From NCBI GenBank assembly GCA_029851415.1, contig CM056744.1, forward strand, positions 9,617,268-9,681,267: a DNA stretch of 64,000 nt, read 5' to 3'. A model generated the notes under the pieces. That model made no database searches, was not told the DNA's origin, and saw only the letters and a list, made by a program, of their open reading frames with translations. A program made the position numbers and the translations under genes. Every line of letters starts with the position of its first letter. Positions within the stretch are counted from its first letter, which is position 1. The stretch comes from Eretmocerus hayati (Eukaryota > Arthropoda > Insecta > Hymenoptera > Aphelinidae). Shown here piece after piece: positions 24,001-34,605 of this stretch.

Positions 24001-25595
24001 GAACTCCTGAACACGATCCCGCTGGTTTTGTAGAAATCCGATACATCAAATTGTCTTGAGTAGTTGAAAAACCATGTAAACAACCTAAATTCTCTATTGA
24101 ATGGTTATCACATTTTACGTAAATCCACAAGAAATGATCTCTAGCAGAATTAGACAAAGTGTGTTTTGGCACAACATTGTAACCACGTATCCACTTACGA
24201 GTCCAAATATGACAAAATTTCAACGAACCGGTACTTATAACCTCATACGAACACGCGTGTCTGGATCTCAATAATCAGCCAGCACCATCCCGGAAATCGA
24301 TGAAAAAAAAAGCGTTTTAATGAGGCTAATGAAAGCCGCACTTCATTAACGACAATGAGATGAAACAACACACGAACCTTTATCAATGATTGTCAACAGA
24401 GCAGACAGCGAGATGTATTTTTTTATTCTGTATTATACATCACGCGCTTTCTCTTCTGCTTGGTGTAAAAAATCTCATATCACACGAACACATTAACACG
24501 AATGCATGTCAAAAATTTATCTTAAACAATTGACAAAGAGTTTCTCGAGTAACACTCACACTGGAACTTTGATTTAGTAAATATAAAAGGGCAGGACATC
24601 AATAGATTATTGCTATTCGTCGAGCAATTCCATAAGAAAGTCCTGAGAAAAATCCTCCTCGGGCTGAATCCTCCTTATACATCATCGAAACTCTAATGAA
24701 GTAGTATGACAAGGTTAGGATCGACGAATTTAAAGTATACTTACACGGTCGCTCATTCTTTTTCTCGATCTCATACTTGCCTTAGGCGCGCGACCTTGCG
24801 CCTCGATTTTCACACTTCGCGGAGTCCTTCATCGCAAAAATCTACTTGAGCTAAATTTTTTGGTCAGATCCTTGCACGCTCAATGCGACGGCAAAAATCA
24901 TGTTCGGGTTCTGTGTGCGATGGACACCACCGGTGGGGCCCATTTAATGGGATTTTGATCACCACCGCACCGGTGGGGCCCACGTATCATCATAAATAAA
25001 TGGAAGTGGAGGAAAATAAACAAATAGCGGGTTCGGGGGGGGGGGGGGAGGAGTGAGATCTATCTGCATTATTTTTTGGCAAATTTTTCCTCACTACTTT
25101 CTGAACACAACTTCCAACCGGTATAGTCTTGAAATGAACGATGCGCGCGGGATGGGATGACGGATACAGGCAATCTTGTGAAGTACTTGAGATCTAAAAT
25201 AGTACAATTATATTCCAAAATTATGTACGAATATTTGTCATTTCAGAGTGAGCTAAATTATTGATATACTCAATTAAAAGTTAACAAGTAATCATAATAT
25301 CACAATGTTGAAATGGTTTGGATTCTCCCTTGTGACGCGTGAGCCCCTCAGTATCTACGATATTTCCTGTTGAATAGCACTGGTTTTTCGTTCGTTTTTT
25401 ATCGGTGTTGTAATTATAATTGATGATAGTACGGCCTACAAGTGTCCGCAACGCCCACAATATGCGATCACATAAATTCTGAGCTTCGGTTGTCAGCGGC
25501 TGGCAGTTTGACATCCGTTTTTGAGCTCTTCACATCGTTTGCACACGCATCGTTTAAGGAAATTTCAAGCTACAAAGATCAGAAAATCACTAGAA
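24001..25595. other. Non-coding flank upstream of the signal-peptide exon
   Basis: No coding segment was recognised. ATATAAAAGGGC at about 24582 is a plausible TATA box, but nothing ties it to the exon 1 kb downstream. CACCGGTGGGGCCCA occurs twice (about 24930 and 24970), and a 14-G run lies at 25035-25048. Confidence 0.3.
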
Positions 25596-25667
25596 ATGAA
25601 GATCCTTTTGATTTTTACGATCTGTGCCATTTCGATCCAAGGGTCGTATCAACAAGGAAGATCACCG
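25596..25667 (+). CDS. First exon: signal peptide of an unknown secreted protein
   Basis: ATG opens 24 codons, MKILLIFTICAISIQG then SYQQGRSP, ending at a strong donor (CCG/GTAAGA) in phase 0. The basic residue, a hydrophobic run of about 12 and the polar stretch after it form a typical cleavable signal peptide, with a likely cut after IQG. This frame was preferred over the overlapping longer ones because of the donor and because a damaged paralogous exon exists at 28578. Phase 0 allows direct joining to 33595, giving a protein of about 188 residues, or to 30266 or 30426. The first intron would be long and full of transposons. Start and downstream partner need transcript support. Confidence 0.5.
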
Positions 25668-26079
25668 GTAAGACGCTTGACTCGTTACATCAATCTCAAC
25701 TTGCATACTTGAACCTGAACATCGCTCGAGATTCGATTGTTAAAGAAAGCTTCAACCCAATGACTTGACGAGGCAATACGCAACAACTCAGATATTCCAT
25801 ATTGATATACTGAGAAATTCAGATATTTCAAAAAGAAATTTTTGCCCACTCCTCCAATTATCAGTTATCAACAATAATGATGGATTAAATTCCCACATCA
25901 CTTTTCATTGATTTCTTGGATCGAATCATAGAATCATTGATTCTTTTCCGTTATGATATTACCAAATATAGCAAGCCAAGTCCAAGCTCACTCAGTTGAT
26001 TAAATTCTACGTTTCACAAAAAGTTGATCGTAATTCAGGTCTTGTAAGAGATTTGTGACATCCCAGTACAGGACAAATT

Positions 26080-26232
26080 TACTCTCTCAACATGAATCAG
26101 CTATTTCAGCTGATTTGCGACTAACGTGGACGGATTTTCACTGAAAATCAGCTACAATAGCTGAGAATCAGCTAAAATAGCTAATTTTCAGTCAAAATCC
26201 GTTCGTGTTAGCTGATTCATATTGAGAGAGTA
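26080..26232. mobile_element. 153-bp palindromic element (TACTCTCTCAA ends)
   Basis: TACTCTCTCAACATGAATCA and its inverse bound the element. Further inverted blocks (AATCAGCTA, CGGATTTTCA) let the whole piece fold. It has no coding capacity and lies in the long intron or flank after the signal-peptide exon. Confidence 0.75.
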
Positions 26233-26286
26233 GGATGAGAAAAGCTTGATGGCCCCACACTCTGAATTCCTTGGAGTGAATTTCCG

Positions 26287-27400
26287 CTAGGAGAGTCATT
26301 AAGATATAGCCATTCGAGCTTGACTGAAGATTCTAGCCCAAATAGGACTGAAACTATCGTAAAAAATGAATGATAAACTCAGCATGGGTTTTAAGAGAAA
26401 TACCTTGTGATTTCTGAAATTTCTCGTTGCGTTCAATAGTGCTCTTGCATTTTTAATTGGAGATTCGAGTTATTCTAGCTTTGGAAAAGTAATCTGATGT
26501 TTACGTTACTTCAAACCACAGTGCGAAATACTTACAAGAAGGATTTTTGAATCACTCGAAATTTTGATCAAATAACCTATTCCTACTGATGTATCATCTC
26601 TTGTTGTGATTGCAAAGCTTCAAAGGTCTTCAATTGAAATCAGTTGACGAAGAACTCTTATATTAAATCACATAGACTCAAAAGGTTAGCTGAAAAAGTT
26701 TGTAACAACTCACTTCTTCTTCTCAGTTCGGACTAGAAAATATCTCTATTATCGGTTAAAAAAAGATTCGATACCTCGAGAAATTTTGCTATTCTGGCTA
26801 CAAAAGAATTCGGTAATTTTTTTGACTGAAATAATATCAAAGCACATCTAGTTGCGTCCATGATGGAATTCTTTTGAAGTCGATCGGATGATAAGTGCGG
26901 CTGTAGCTGTTATCACAGTGTAAAAAAGACGCAGATATGGCCTATTTCAGAGGAAACTCGACTTTCGGATGCTGTAGCATTGCCAGAAAAATTTTCAGCG
27001 CACTGCAAAAAATTGGAGTGGTGGATATATCATCAATCAATAACCTCCTTCAACAAGGATCGTCCGAAAAAGTCTGTAAATTTTGGAGATAATCCAGTTT
27101 ATGTTATCTCGAAATCTACTGAATTTAGAGATTGATTCGAGAACAAAAAAATCATAAAAGAGTTCTGGATATCAGAATTGATAACGCAATATCAGATTTC
27201 AAAAGATCAAACGAGTGGCAAGTCGCAAAGTTTCAAAAAAGTAAAGTTTGGGTACGAAGCTTGGTTTGAGATTTCAATAAATCTTAAGGTGGGAATCTAT
27301 CCCAAAACGGCTCGAATGAAGGTTTCATTATTCATTTTGACAAGTAATTCTACCACGAGGAATTACGAATGCACAGCGATGCAAGAAATAGTCATGTCAG
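26287..27400 (+). repeat. Second duplicated block, first copy
   Basis: The block matches 36219-36800 in order and orientation (for example AATAGGACTGAA, GAGAAATACCTTGT, ATTGAAATCAGTT, ACGGCTCGAATG). It is clearly more diverged than the 20577/36806 pair and has about 450 bp of extra sequence around 26770-27240. In the other copy this block lies in the last intron of the gene, which suggests that 25596-27400 is the remnant of another gene unit. Confidence 0.75.
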
Positions 27401-27567
27401 GGAAACGTGTAGATCTATCATTTCCGATACGAGTTCTTAATTCAATAATCAAATCAATTACTCGTTTAGAAAGTGTATAACTCATGCTGGGTTCAGGAAA
27501 AAATTATTCACAAAGACAATTTGAGGGTAATTTCTATCCATTATTATCATGGATATACATTTGTAAC

Positions 27568-27993
27568 CTGCGAATATTGAGATTCATATCCCGGGCCCCT
27601 GCCTATTGGCTCTACCCCTACTGCTCCCGTGGGCACGGGGCAGAAATACGCCCTGCCAGCGCGTTGGTGTGGGAACAGTTCGTTCTCGAGTATGGAGCTA
27701 CTCGTCAACAACACAGCTCTCCAACAAACCACCGAATTTTGGGATTAGCCCCCCAGTACATAGCCGAACCCATCCCTCGGTGGGGGGACTGAATGGTGCT
27801 CGTCTAGGCTTTGCAGGAGAGCCTAGGGAGAGCCCTCCGAGCACCAGGAAAGTCGGAGAAGACTTACCGGGTGCTCATGATAGCCAGATGGACCTGTACG
27901 GACTCCATGCTCTGGCCGGCGGCGTTGACTAGGGCCGGGAGACTGTCAGACCCCAAAGTTGGGCCACCAAGTGATCCAGCTCTCATTGCGGTC
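27568..27993. mobile_element. GC-rich insertion with 14-bp target duplication
   Basis: TATACATTTGTAAC occurs directly before (27554-27567) and directly after (27994-28007) a 426-bp segment whose GC content is far above its surroundings. A variable-length duplication of this size is the mark of non-LTR (LINE or SINE) retrotransposition. There is no A-tail or recognisable tRNA-type promoter, and frames are broken in all phases, so it may be a piece of a longer retroelement. Orientation is unknown. Confidence 0.65.
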
Positions 27994-28577
27994 TATACAT
28001 TTGTAACTTTGATTAATTTGTTCTACTGTCTCTTGCAAACGTGAAAAACAAGCACTTACACTAAAAATCAATCATTATACATTTTGAGGTCAGCCGTACA
28101 AGGAGAGAGGTGAGGGACAAGGGACCTGACAAGAGTATTATACCTATACGTCCTTCTAACGTCAAAGGGACAGGGAGTTGGGACCGCGTTACGTAGTCAA
28201 CGTCGGTTTGCCTCGGTTTGCGCAGTATTTGCATGGCCCAGCATTAGGGATCTTTGAGTGGATCGATTCATCGTCAAAGTTCCGTATTACAAGTATTAGA
28301 CATTGCAATGTTGATACTTCACTTCCCTTCTAAGGTCGAACACCGATTATTATCCACGATGTTCCTAGTAAGATTGCAGTGGATTTTTCCAGGGGATTTC
28401 GACTCGTTTTCCACTGGTTTCCACCCATTGCAAGCGATAAAATGAAATCGAGTTTCAATTCTGAATGATGAACGGTTTCGACATACAGTTTCAAAGTCTC
28501 CGCAAAATTTGAAGCCGCATTGCTGCACTACTAGACAAAATTTTGAACGACACAGAAACAAGGATAACCGAAGATGA

Positions 28578-28650
28578 GGGCTTTTCCTGATTCTCACCAT
28601 GTGTGCCTTTTTCGTCCAAAGATTGTATCAACTAGAGAACTCGTCAGACG
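28578..28650 (+). pseudogene. Broken copy of the signal-peptide exon
   Basis: The segment aligns with 25596-25670 over its length (shared TGTGCC, TCGTCCAA or TCGATCCAA, GTATCAAC, AGACG). An extra base after the start codon shifts the frame. After it, the sequence would again read as a hydrophobic leader (FLILTMCAFFVQ). The donor GTAAGACG of the first copy is GTCAGACG here. The ATG as it stands gives only a short, polar, non-secretory frame. It is a relic of a duplicated gene start. Confidence 0.55.
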
Positions 28651-28677
28651 TGCTGCTGAAAAACTCGACTGACTAAC

Positions 28678-29948
28678 AAGGGGAGGACCAGACCTTTGGA
28701 TCACCAATCTTGTCCAAAATTTTTTTACAGTTTTGTATTACCTAGAATATAAAGAATCCAGAGTAAGTCCGCCAAATGGGCCTCCTGTTCAAAGTTACAG
28801 CCCATGACATTAACATTGCCCATATAGGCCCATGTTAAAAAGTGATATAAGGTAAGTGTACCCAACTTGCCCCAATATGCCGATCTCGGGGATGGGCACT
28901 CCTTGGCCTCCCGGCAATTTTTTTTCACGTTTGTTATGTTGAAATATGAGAAATAAAGTAGTTTGCGTCGACCCCGAATCATTCCTGCGTTCTCCAAAAA
29001 ATCTAAAGTGATTTTTCTATTTTTTGTGATTGCTTAGCTAAGAAAGCACCGAGGGAATTGCGTTCAGTAAAACCGATGCCAATTTATTTTTATTCGACCA
29101 ATCTTGACGTATCTTAGCGCATTCGATTCCTTGTTTCAAGACCTTCAAAATTCATTTTTCAAAATTGCAAAATTTGAATATGGAGCTGTTTTATGTGCAA
29201 AACACGGAGACGAATTGTGAACAAGGATTCCAACATCGGAGTGTACCTAACATACCCCCATATGTTTATCTCGAAAAGGCGTGCAGAACGACTTTTTTTA
29301 CCACTCAGAACGTGTTTATCACGTCAAAATAGGTCAGAAATAGTGTTTCGAACCACCGAAAAGCTCCAAATGTGCGTGCACGGCGATGAAAACAATTTAT
29401 CGCCAATTTCCATAATTTATTTCGGAAGAATTGAGACAGTTCGGCTCCAATTAATCCAAATGGAACGTAGTTTAGTGCATTTTGAAGGTCTTTGAACAAG
29501 CTTCAAAATGACTTAAAGCACGTTGAGAATCATTGAAGTGAACCAAAGTTATTAAGAAAAAGGCTTAATGGGGGCAAGTTGGGTACACACTTTTGTAAAC
29601 TCCCAAAAATCACCTTTTGGGAGAATTAAAACAGTTTGGCTCCAGTATATTCAAATTGAATGTACTTTGACTCACTTTAAAGGTCTTGAGACAAGCTTCA
29701 GAATGAGCTAAGGTACGTTGGAAAATATGGAGATGGGCCAAAGTTATTAAGAAAATGGCTTAATAGGGGCAAGTTGGGTACACTGACCTTATATGGGTAT
29801 ACTGGCAACGCTAACATTTTTGCTTGTAGCTCTGGACAGAAGGCCCATTTGACGGAGTTACTCTGGATTCTTCATATCCTAGGTGACACAAAACTGTGAA
29901 AAAAATTTGGAAAGGATTGGTGATCCAAAGGTCAGGTCCTCCCCTTGT
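28678..29948. mobile_element. ACAAGGGG-end element, split by a nested transposon
   Basis: ACAAGGGGAGGACCAGACCT and its inverse (ending CCCCTTGT) begin inverted arms of about 160 bp that run inward through GAATCCAGAGTAA and AAATGGGCC. A TAAGGTAAGTG element (28848-29791) lies between the arms. Without it the host element would be about 330 bp. Degraded relatives lie at 11789-12063 and 55337-55583. Confidence 0.8.
28848..29791 (+). mobile_element. TAAGGTAAGTG-end element, copy 2 (nested)
   Basis: TAAGGTAAGTGTACCCAACT to AAGTTGGGTACACTGACCTTA, 944 bp, closely follows copy 4 (56084-57044). It inserted into the ACAAGGGG element and is therefore younger than that copy. The 100-codon frame inside matches a frame in copy 4 only because the DNA is alike; it has no recognised domain. 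Confidence 0.85.
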
Positions 29949-30265
29949 AAGTCGATCCTGATTTAGCTAGATTGAAACTGAAATAATTTTCATACATCTT
30001 CCAGTTTGAGCAATGTTATTTTGGAATTCAGAAATCTTGATACGAAATTCATAGCAGTCTTCCATCTATTTTTCATTATCTGACATTAACAGATCAAACC
30101 CATTACTTCGAATCAAGTTCTCGGCTCAAAAAATGAGTTCATCCGTAATTCACAATTCTAATTTTACTAAATGTGGTAAAACTGAGTGGTTCATCATATT
30201 AAACTCGCTAAATTGAATGAACTCCACATCTCTAAAAGAAGTCAAAAACTCGCTTTGCATTTCAG

Positions 30266-30371
30266 TCTCGATCTCAGTCCATGGATGACTTCGATATTGA
30301 CCGAGATCCATATGAAAAGCATGCTTTCATGGATGAAAATGAAAAAAATGACCGTTGGGATCTCTTCATAG
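30266..30371 (+). CDS. Candidate internal exon, acidic peptide segment
   Basis: A good acceptor (TTTGCATTTCAG) and donor (ATAG/GTAAGT) bound 106 bp with a single sensible open frame, reading SRSQSMDDFDIDRDPYEKHA and then a short acidic stretch to DRWDLFI. It begins in phase 0, which suits the exon at 25596, but ends in phase 1. The exons at 30426 and 33595 cannot take that phase without a stop. It may belong to a transcript with an undetected exon. If the donor is not used, it ends 22 codons later at a TGA, giving a small secreted acidic protein. The composition, rich in D and E, differs from the downstream exons. Confidence 0.35.
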
Positions 30372-30425
30372 GTAAGTCCATCAACAAACGTAACGCTTAT
30401 CCTTCCTTACATCCTGACAAAGCAG

Positions 30426-30499
30426 CGATATTCAAGTGAAACACCTCTACATCAGTTCACACTTGATGAGCATAGTCTAATGAAAAATTACTGCACAGA
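30426..30499 (+). CDS. Candidate short exon before a mariner-type insertion
   Basis: A 74-bp segment lies between an acceptor (GACAAAGCAG) and a strong donor (GA/GTAAGT). The frame reads RYSSETPLHQ then FTLDEHSLMKNYCTE, resembling in style the exon at 33595 (INLTEDENNKML with a nearby cysteine). Phase 0 in and 2 out would permit joining 25596 to the alternative acceptor GATAG/C at 33600. The 30507 transposon begins seven bases inside its intron. It may be a second version of the next exon or a chance segment. Confidence 0.25.
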
Positions 30500-30506
30500 G
30501 TAAGTA

Positions 30507-31158
30507 CAGTACCGTGCAAAAATTCCTGAACTATGGTATAAAATCTTCTCTTGCAAAAACGTCGATTGCCCAGATTGATCCAGAAAAATTTTGAAAAAAG
30601 AGTTTTAAAGATGAGGAAAAATGCTAACTTTTTGTGGTTTTTAATTTTTCTCTCAGCCCTTCTTGGTACCTCAAATAGCTGATGTGATTTCAAAGTTTTT
30701 GGGTAAAAAATCGGTTTCCTCAAATGGGCTGTAATTTGAACGCGGATACGATACAGATAGAACAGTTTTGCAAAAAGCATCTTGAAGAGCGGAAATAATT
30801 CCATTTGCAATGATTTTTTAAAACTTTTTACGTCGTGCGAAGAAGAGTGTGAGAGCTCTCAAAGTAGCCTAAACCGTAGTTTTTTGCCATATTCTAAATT
30901 GTTCTATCTGTATCCGCGTCCAAATTACAGCCCATATGAGAAAATCGATTTTTTACCCAAAAACTTTGAAATCACATCAGCTATTTGAGGTACCAAGAAG
31001 GGCTGAGAGAAAAATCAAAAACTACAAAAAGTTAGCATTTTTCCTCATTTTGAAGATGCTTCTTTCAAAATTCCTCTACATCAATCTGGGCTCAAGCAAT
31101 CGTTGTTTTTGCAAGAGAGGATTTTATACCACCGTTCAGGAATTTTTGCACGGTACTG
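30507..31158. mobile_element. 652-bp inverted-repeat element with mariner-like ends
   Basis: CAGTACCGTGCAAAAATTCC and its inverse start inverted arms of roughly 270-300 bp that run nearly to the middle. TA precedes the left end; the right flank lacks TA. End sequence and TA fit a non-autonomous Tc1/mariner element. Reading frames mirrored in both arms are by-products. Confidence 0.75.
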
Positions 31159-31159
31159 C

Positions 31160-31248
31160 CCAGGAGAATTGAGTTATAACGAGCTCCAACTAACCGGGTA
31201 ACAGTGTTCCTCACAACCGGGTTCTCATTATAACCGTATTCTACTGTA
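31160..31248. mobile_element. Fragment of a pogo-like element end
   Basis: The right edge reads TATAACCGTATTCTACTG then TA, i.e. an inverted CAGTAGAATACGGTTATAAT end of the kind known in pogo/Tigger elements, with TTATAACGAGCTC as an internal subrepeat. No left end was found. It abuts the 30507-31158 element. Confidence 0.35.
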
Positions 31249-31956
31249 TTAACAAAGACAAGTTCACACATGCTTGATTCGTTGGAGCGGATTTTACTCA
31301 TTGAGAGTCAAATTTGACTCTCTTAAGGTCGAAATTGACTCCAACAGGTCTAGAGGACGATTATTTTCACAAAACTGTCGAAAATTCGATACGCAGGAGT
31401 AGCTGACATATACCGCCGAGAAGCTTGGACAGAATTCACGAAATTGAATCGTACAACCCTCCATAATATCTTGTCCGTGGTTTGCAACAAAAGATGCAAA
31501 GAAGCTGAGTTACTTCCTTATTTGCTGGTAAGATTTCCCTCGAGGATTAGATTGTTCAGAATGAGAGTCGACCGAGTGCTGGTCCAATAAATTCCAAATT
31601 CCAGTTGTTGCATCAATGTTCAAGACTTATCGGTTCGAACGCTTTGATTCCAGATTGCACTTGATTTTCTGAAGTGTCCACAAATGAAGTGTATGCACTG
31701 CTCATCAGACTTTAGTCGGTAACGTAGGGAACACAACCGTCGTTTCATCTGTGCCGACATGGAACGCGCTCAGAGCGCTAACGACTCACTGTCTATATCA
31801 AGAATTCGTATAAGATAATTGCTATTTTATGTACTTACGATGGACAAGGGGGTACACTGTAGAAAAGTATTCGACTCCTACCCCTTACCAAGTTCATCAA
31901 CCCCCTGGTTGATCAATAAGAGGTCTGAAAATTCAATGATTTGTTAGTTGTCAGAC

Positions 31957-32361
31957 TTAAGGTAGCACTAGCGCGTAGGGCCGTACCAAGCGTGGGGCTC
32001 CCCCGAGCATGTACACTCCCGACGTTATATATAGGTATACTATAACCCGAGTTCATAAGTCTGCATTGCGATATCTTTTCTACTTTATCGGCGACCCATG
32101 AATTTTCTCATTTCATTCAGTTTCTCGAGGTTTTATGCAACTCTCAGAATTTTGGGGGAATTAACACGCTCATCTTTCACGAGTGATGTGCACTTTTGTG
32201 CGTCCGTTCCATAAGAACGCGTGTATAAGGGCGAGATGTTCATGAATTTTTCTACCACTTTTTTTCGAAACGGATATCGATTGAGAGTCATTTGAAGTAT
32301 GTTCAGGAATTTTTTGGGATCGATGACCCTCATCGTTCTATACCCGCGAGTGCTACCTTAA
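31957..32361. mobile_element. TTAA-flanked element, copy A
   Basis: TTAAGGTAGCACT(A/C)GCG ends face each other 405 bp apart and include TTAA at both borders, the target site of piggyBac-type transposases. It is non-coding. The relative at 61258-61699 has TTAAGGTAGTATTAGCGGTA ends. The reading frame starting at 32292 begins inside this element and runs out of it, and is not taken as a gene. Confidence 0.75.
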
Positions 32362-33594
32362 CCAATATAGGTTGGAAATTCACGCAGCATATTGCGTGTC
32401 GAGTTGGACCATTCGTTCAAAATTCACCCACTGTAAATGCACGCGACCTATGGGATGAATATAGGTGCTGGCTCCGGGTAATATTGTCGAATCAATCAAC
32501 AAATTTGAACGCAGTTTTGCGGGAACAAATGGGAATGAAGATCGGTGAGGTCGCTGAGAACCTTTTCGGCCAAAAAGTTAGGCTTCCTTCCAGTGGTGAT
32601 CGTGACTGGGCGGGTTACTACCTGTCTTGGTCTGACGAACTTACCATTAGATTCACCGGTCCTTGAAACTGAGCCTATAAAAGATGGAGAGTGGTCTGGT
32701 CACCCATCCGGGTATGACCATCGCCGAAACGTTGTTTAAACTAGATATTGAGCCCAAAAAGGCTCTCAGCAATGCCACCATTGTTTATCTCCATGTGAAT
32801 TTTCAACCACAGGTTGAATATGGTACGCAACCGGTGCTTGAATTTTCAACTTTCCGGTTGAATTAGGTGGCCAACGAGTCATTGAATCTTCAAATAGTTG
32901 TTGATTTCTTGGTCAGAAGGTTGAGGAATTCGGTGGGAACCCTACTCATTTCCTACAACACACCTCCTTGTCGATCGCAAGTCCGTCAATTAGCAGTTGT
33001 TCATGGATTCTTAACATGCGCACTCACGCACCCTATGTAGGCACAACCAAATCCCCCCAAACCCTATGGGCAACGAATGAGCACCTGAGCCGGGGTAATG
33101 CACCAACGCGCGTGTGCATGCACTCCTTTGTGGACATGCCCTAATGACATCCCTCTATTCATAGGTATGCAAACTTTCATTCATTTGATTGTGCAGAGTT
33201 TTCAGAGAGACAAAACCCCAACTGCAATTGGACGCATGGATTTCTTTTCTACGACTCTCCATCAACGTCACACCTTCTTTTCTCAAAATATTTCTTCAAT
33301 ATACTAGTCTTTTCAACATGAATCCCGTCTCAATCTACAAGAACATTAATGTGATGCTAAAGGGAATCATCGCATGAATTCATAGATGCATTTCATTCTC
33401 TTCTTATGCGACCCCCCAAAATGAGAAAAAAGTGTGACTGAATCTCCATTTTGTTTCGAAAATGAGACCGAACTGAATCTCTGAGGTGCATTTCATTGAT
33501 AAAACCTACAAGATAGAACGGGTGAAAAAGACCGATGTTCGGGGCGTTATCAGAACTTTCATCAAAACTAATTCATTTTTCCTGCGCTCTATAG
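32362..33594. other. Probable intron sequence, nothing recognised
   Basis: It lies between the TTAA element and the next exon. Frames up to about 100 codons run out of the element (to 32666) but lack acceptors or donors in fitting phase. Confidence 0.35.
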
Positions 33595-33694
33595 GATAGC
33601 GTTATATTTGACTTGCCCAAGCGATTGAATATAAATCTTACGGAAGATGAAAATAACAAAATGCTTAATTCAGTCAAACAATGCCGAATAAACG
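33595..33694 (+). CDS. Internal exon of the secreted-protein gene
   Basis: The acceptor TTTTTCCTGCGCTCTATAG and the donor AACG/GTGAGT bound 100 bp. A TAG just upstream in frame means the exon must start here or slightly later. In the four-exon model it supplies residues 25-57, including FDLPKRLNINLTEDENNKML and the first mature cysteine (about residue 54). It enters in phase 0, matching 25596, and leaves in phase 1, matching 33762 across a 67-bp intron, a size usual in insects. An alternative acceptor five bases later (GATAG/C) would instead suit the exon at 30426. The family is unknown. Confidence 0.6.
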
Positions 33695-33761
33695 GTGAGT
33701 AAAACTCAAATAAATTCTTGTTAATTTTTCAAATGCCTATTGATTTGCAATTTGTCAACAG

Positions 33762-34080
33762 ATTCAAACATCTATAACGACGAGACATGTCTACTTGTAA
33801 AGGCTATGGAAACCATTTCGCTTATTGAAAGGAAATCTGGAGAGTTTATGCCTTTACGACGTTTTACAGAGGAATTGCTCAAATTAGGAGATAAATGCAT
33901 CGTGAAGGATAAGAAGATTACAAACTCAGATCTCGAAAAAATTATCCGATACATTCCACGGGCTCATTGCATTTTACCAGCAATAAAATCTCTCCAGGAT
34001 TACGCGAAACTTAATAACATTACTGCAGAAGGGGCCATGCCAGTTCTTTGGGAGGAAGTATTGGAGAAGGCCATAGTAAT
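33762..34080 (+). CDS. Main exon of the secreted-protein gene
   Basis: The acceptor TTTGTCAACAG and the donor GTAAT/GTAAGTCG bound 319 bp that stay open in the frame set by the previous exon. It provides residues 58-163 and part of 164, with cysteines at about 67, 103 and 127 and helix-like stretches rich in L, E and K. Landmarks are ETCLLVKAMETISLIERKSG, LGDKCIVKDKK, IPRAHCILPAIKSL and EGAMPVLWEEVLEKA. Reading past the donor would stop at once (ATG TAA). Splicing in phase 2 to 37113 instead gives a longer C-terminus that is also kept in a sister copy, which supports the splice. With 54, the four cysteines could make two disulfides. I do not recognise the family; odorant-binding proteins have a different cysteine spacing. 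Confidence 0.6.
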
Positions 34081-34444
34081 GTAAGTCGTTCGATCATTTT
34101 CAATCAACTGATGAAGCATGGTAGATCATTATGAAGGAAATGATCATCATCGTTTCTCAGTTTCAATTTTCAAACATACGTACTTTGGCATACGGTTACA
34201 ATGATACGCCACCGTAGGAATATAGCTCAAATCCAACCAGATATATGTATTGACCATTTTGTTGAGAGTTAGCGATCACTAATCGCAAGATTCAATCATT
34301 CCCGGTGAAAATTAATAACGTAATAAGTTGGGATCTCAGCCAGTGGTCGTGGAAAAATTTCGAACGTTTTGTGGAAATTCAAATAATCTTGAAGAATTCC
34401 TGCTGATGCCATTATGAAAAAATCTCCATTTCCCTCGTGCATTA

Positions 34445-34605
34445 ATTTTTTCGATCGACTGTGCGTAAAGCACTGCTTTACGCACGGTAGTTTTCGTTTA
34501 CTTTACGCCCAGTCGATCGAAAAACGTATTTCGATACTCGGGCGTGAAGTTTTTTGCTTTACTCATGCTAATTTCAACCCTCGCCAGGGCTCGGGCCGAA
34601 AACAA
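34445..34605 (+). repeat. Nested palindromes of a dispersed repeat family
   Basis: TTTTTCGATCGACTG pairs with CAGTCGATCGAAAAA (outer arms) and GTGCGTAAAG with CTTTACGCAC (inner arms). The sequence to the right, up to CTCGCCAGGGCTCGGG, matches the window start in reverse complement. It lies in the last intron of the gene. Confidence 0.65.

Noticed and set aside
27178..27480. 100-codon plus-strand frame
   Set aside because: It lies in duplicated block B, and the second copy does not preserve the frame.
29193..29495. Similar 100-codon frames at 29193-29495 and 56446-56748
   Set aside because: They sit in two copies of one transposon and other copies lack them; no transposase motif.
32292..32666. 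124-codon plus-strand frame
   Set aside because: It begins inside the TTAA element and runs out of it; no fitting splice phases with the flanking exons.
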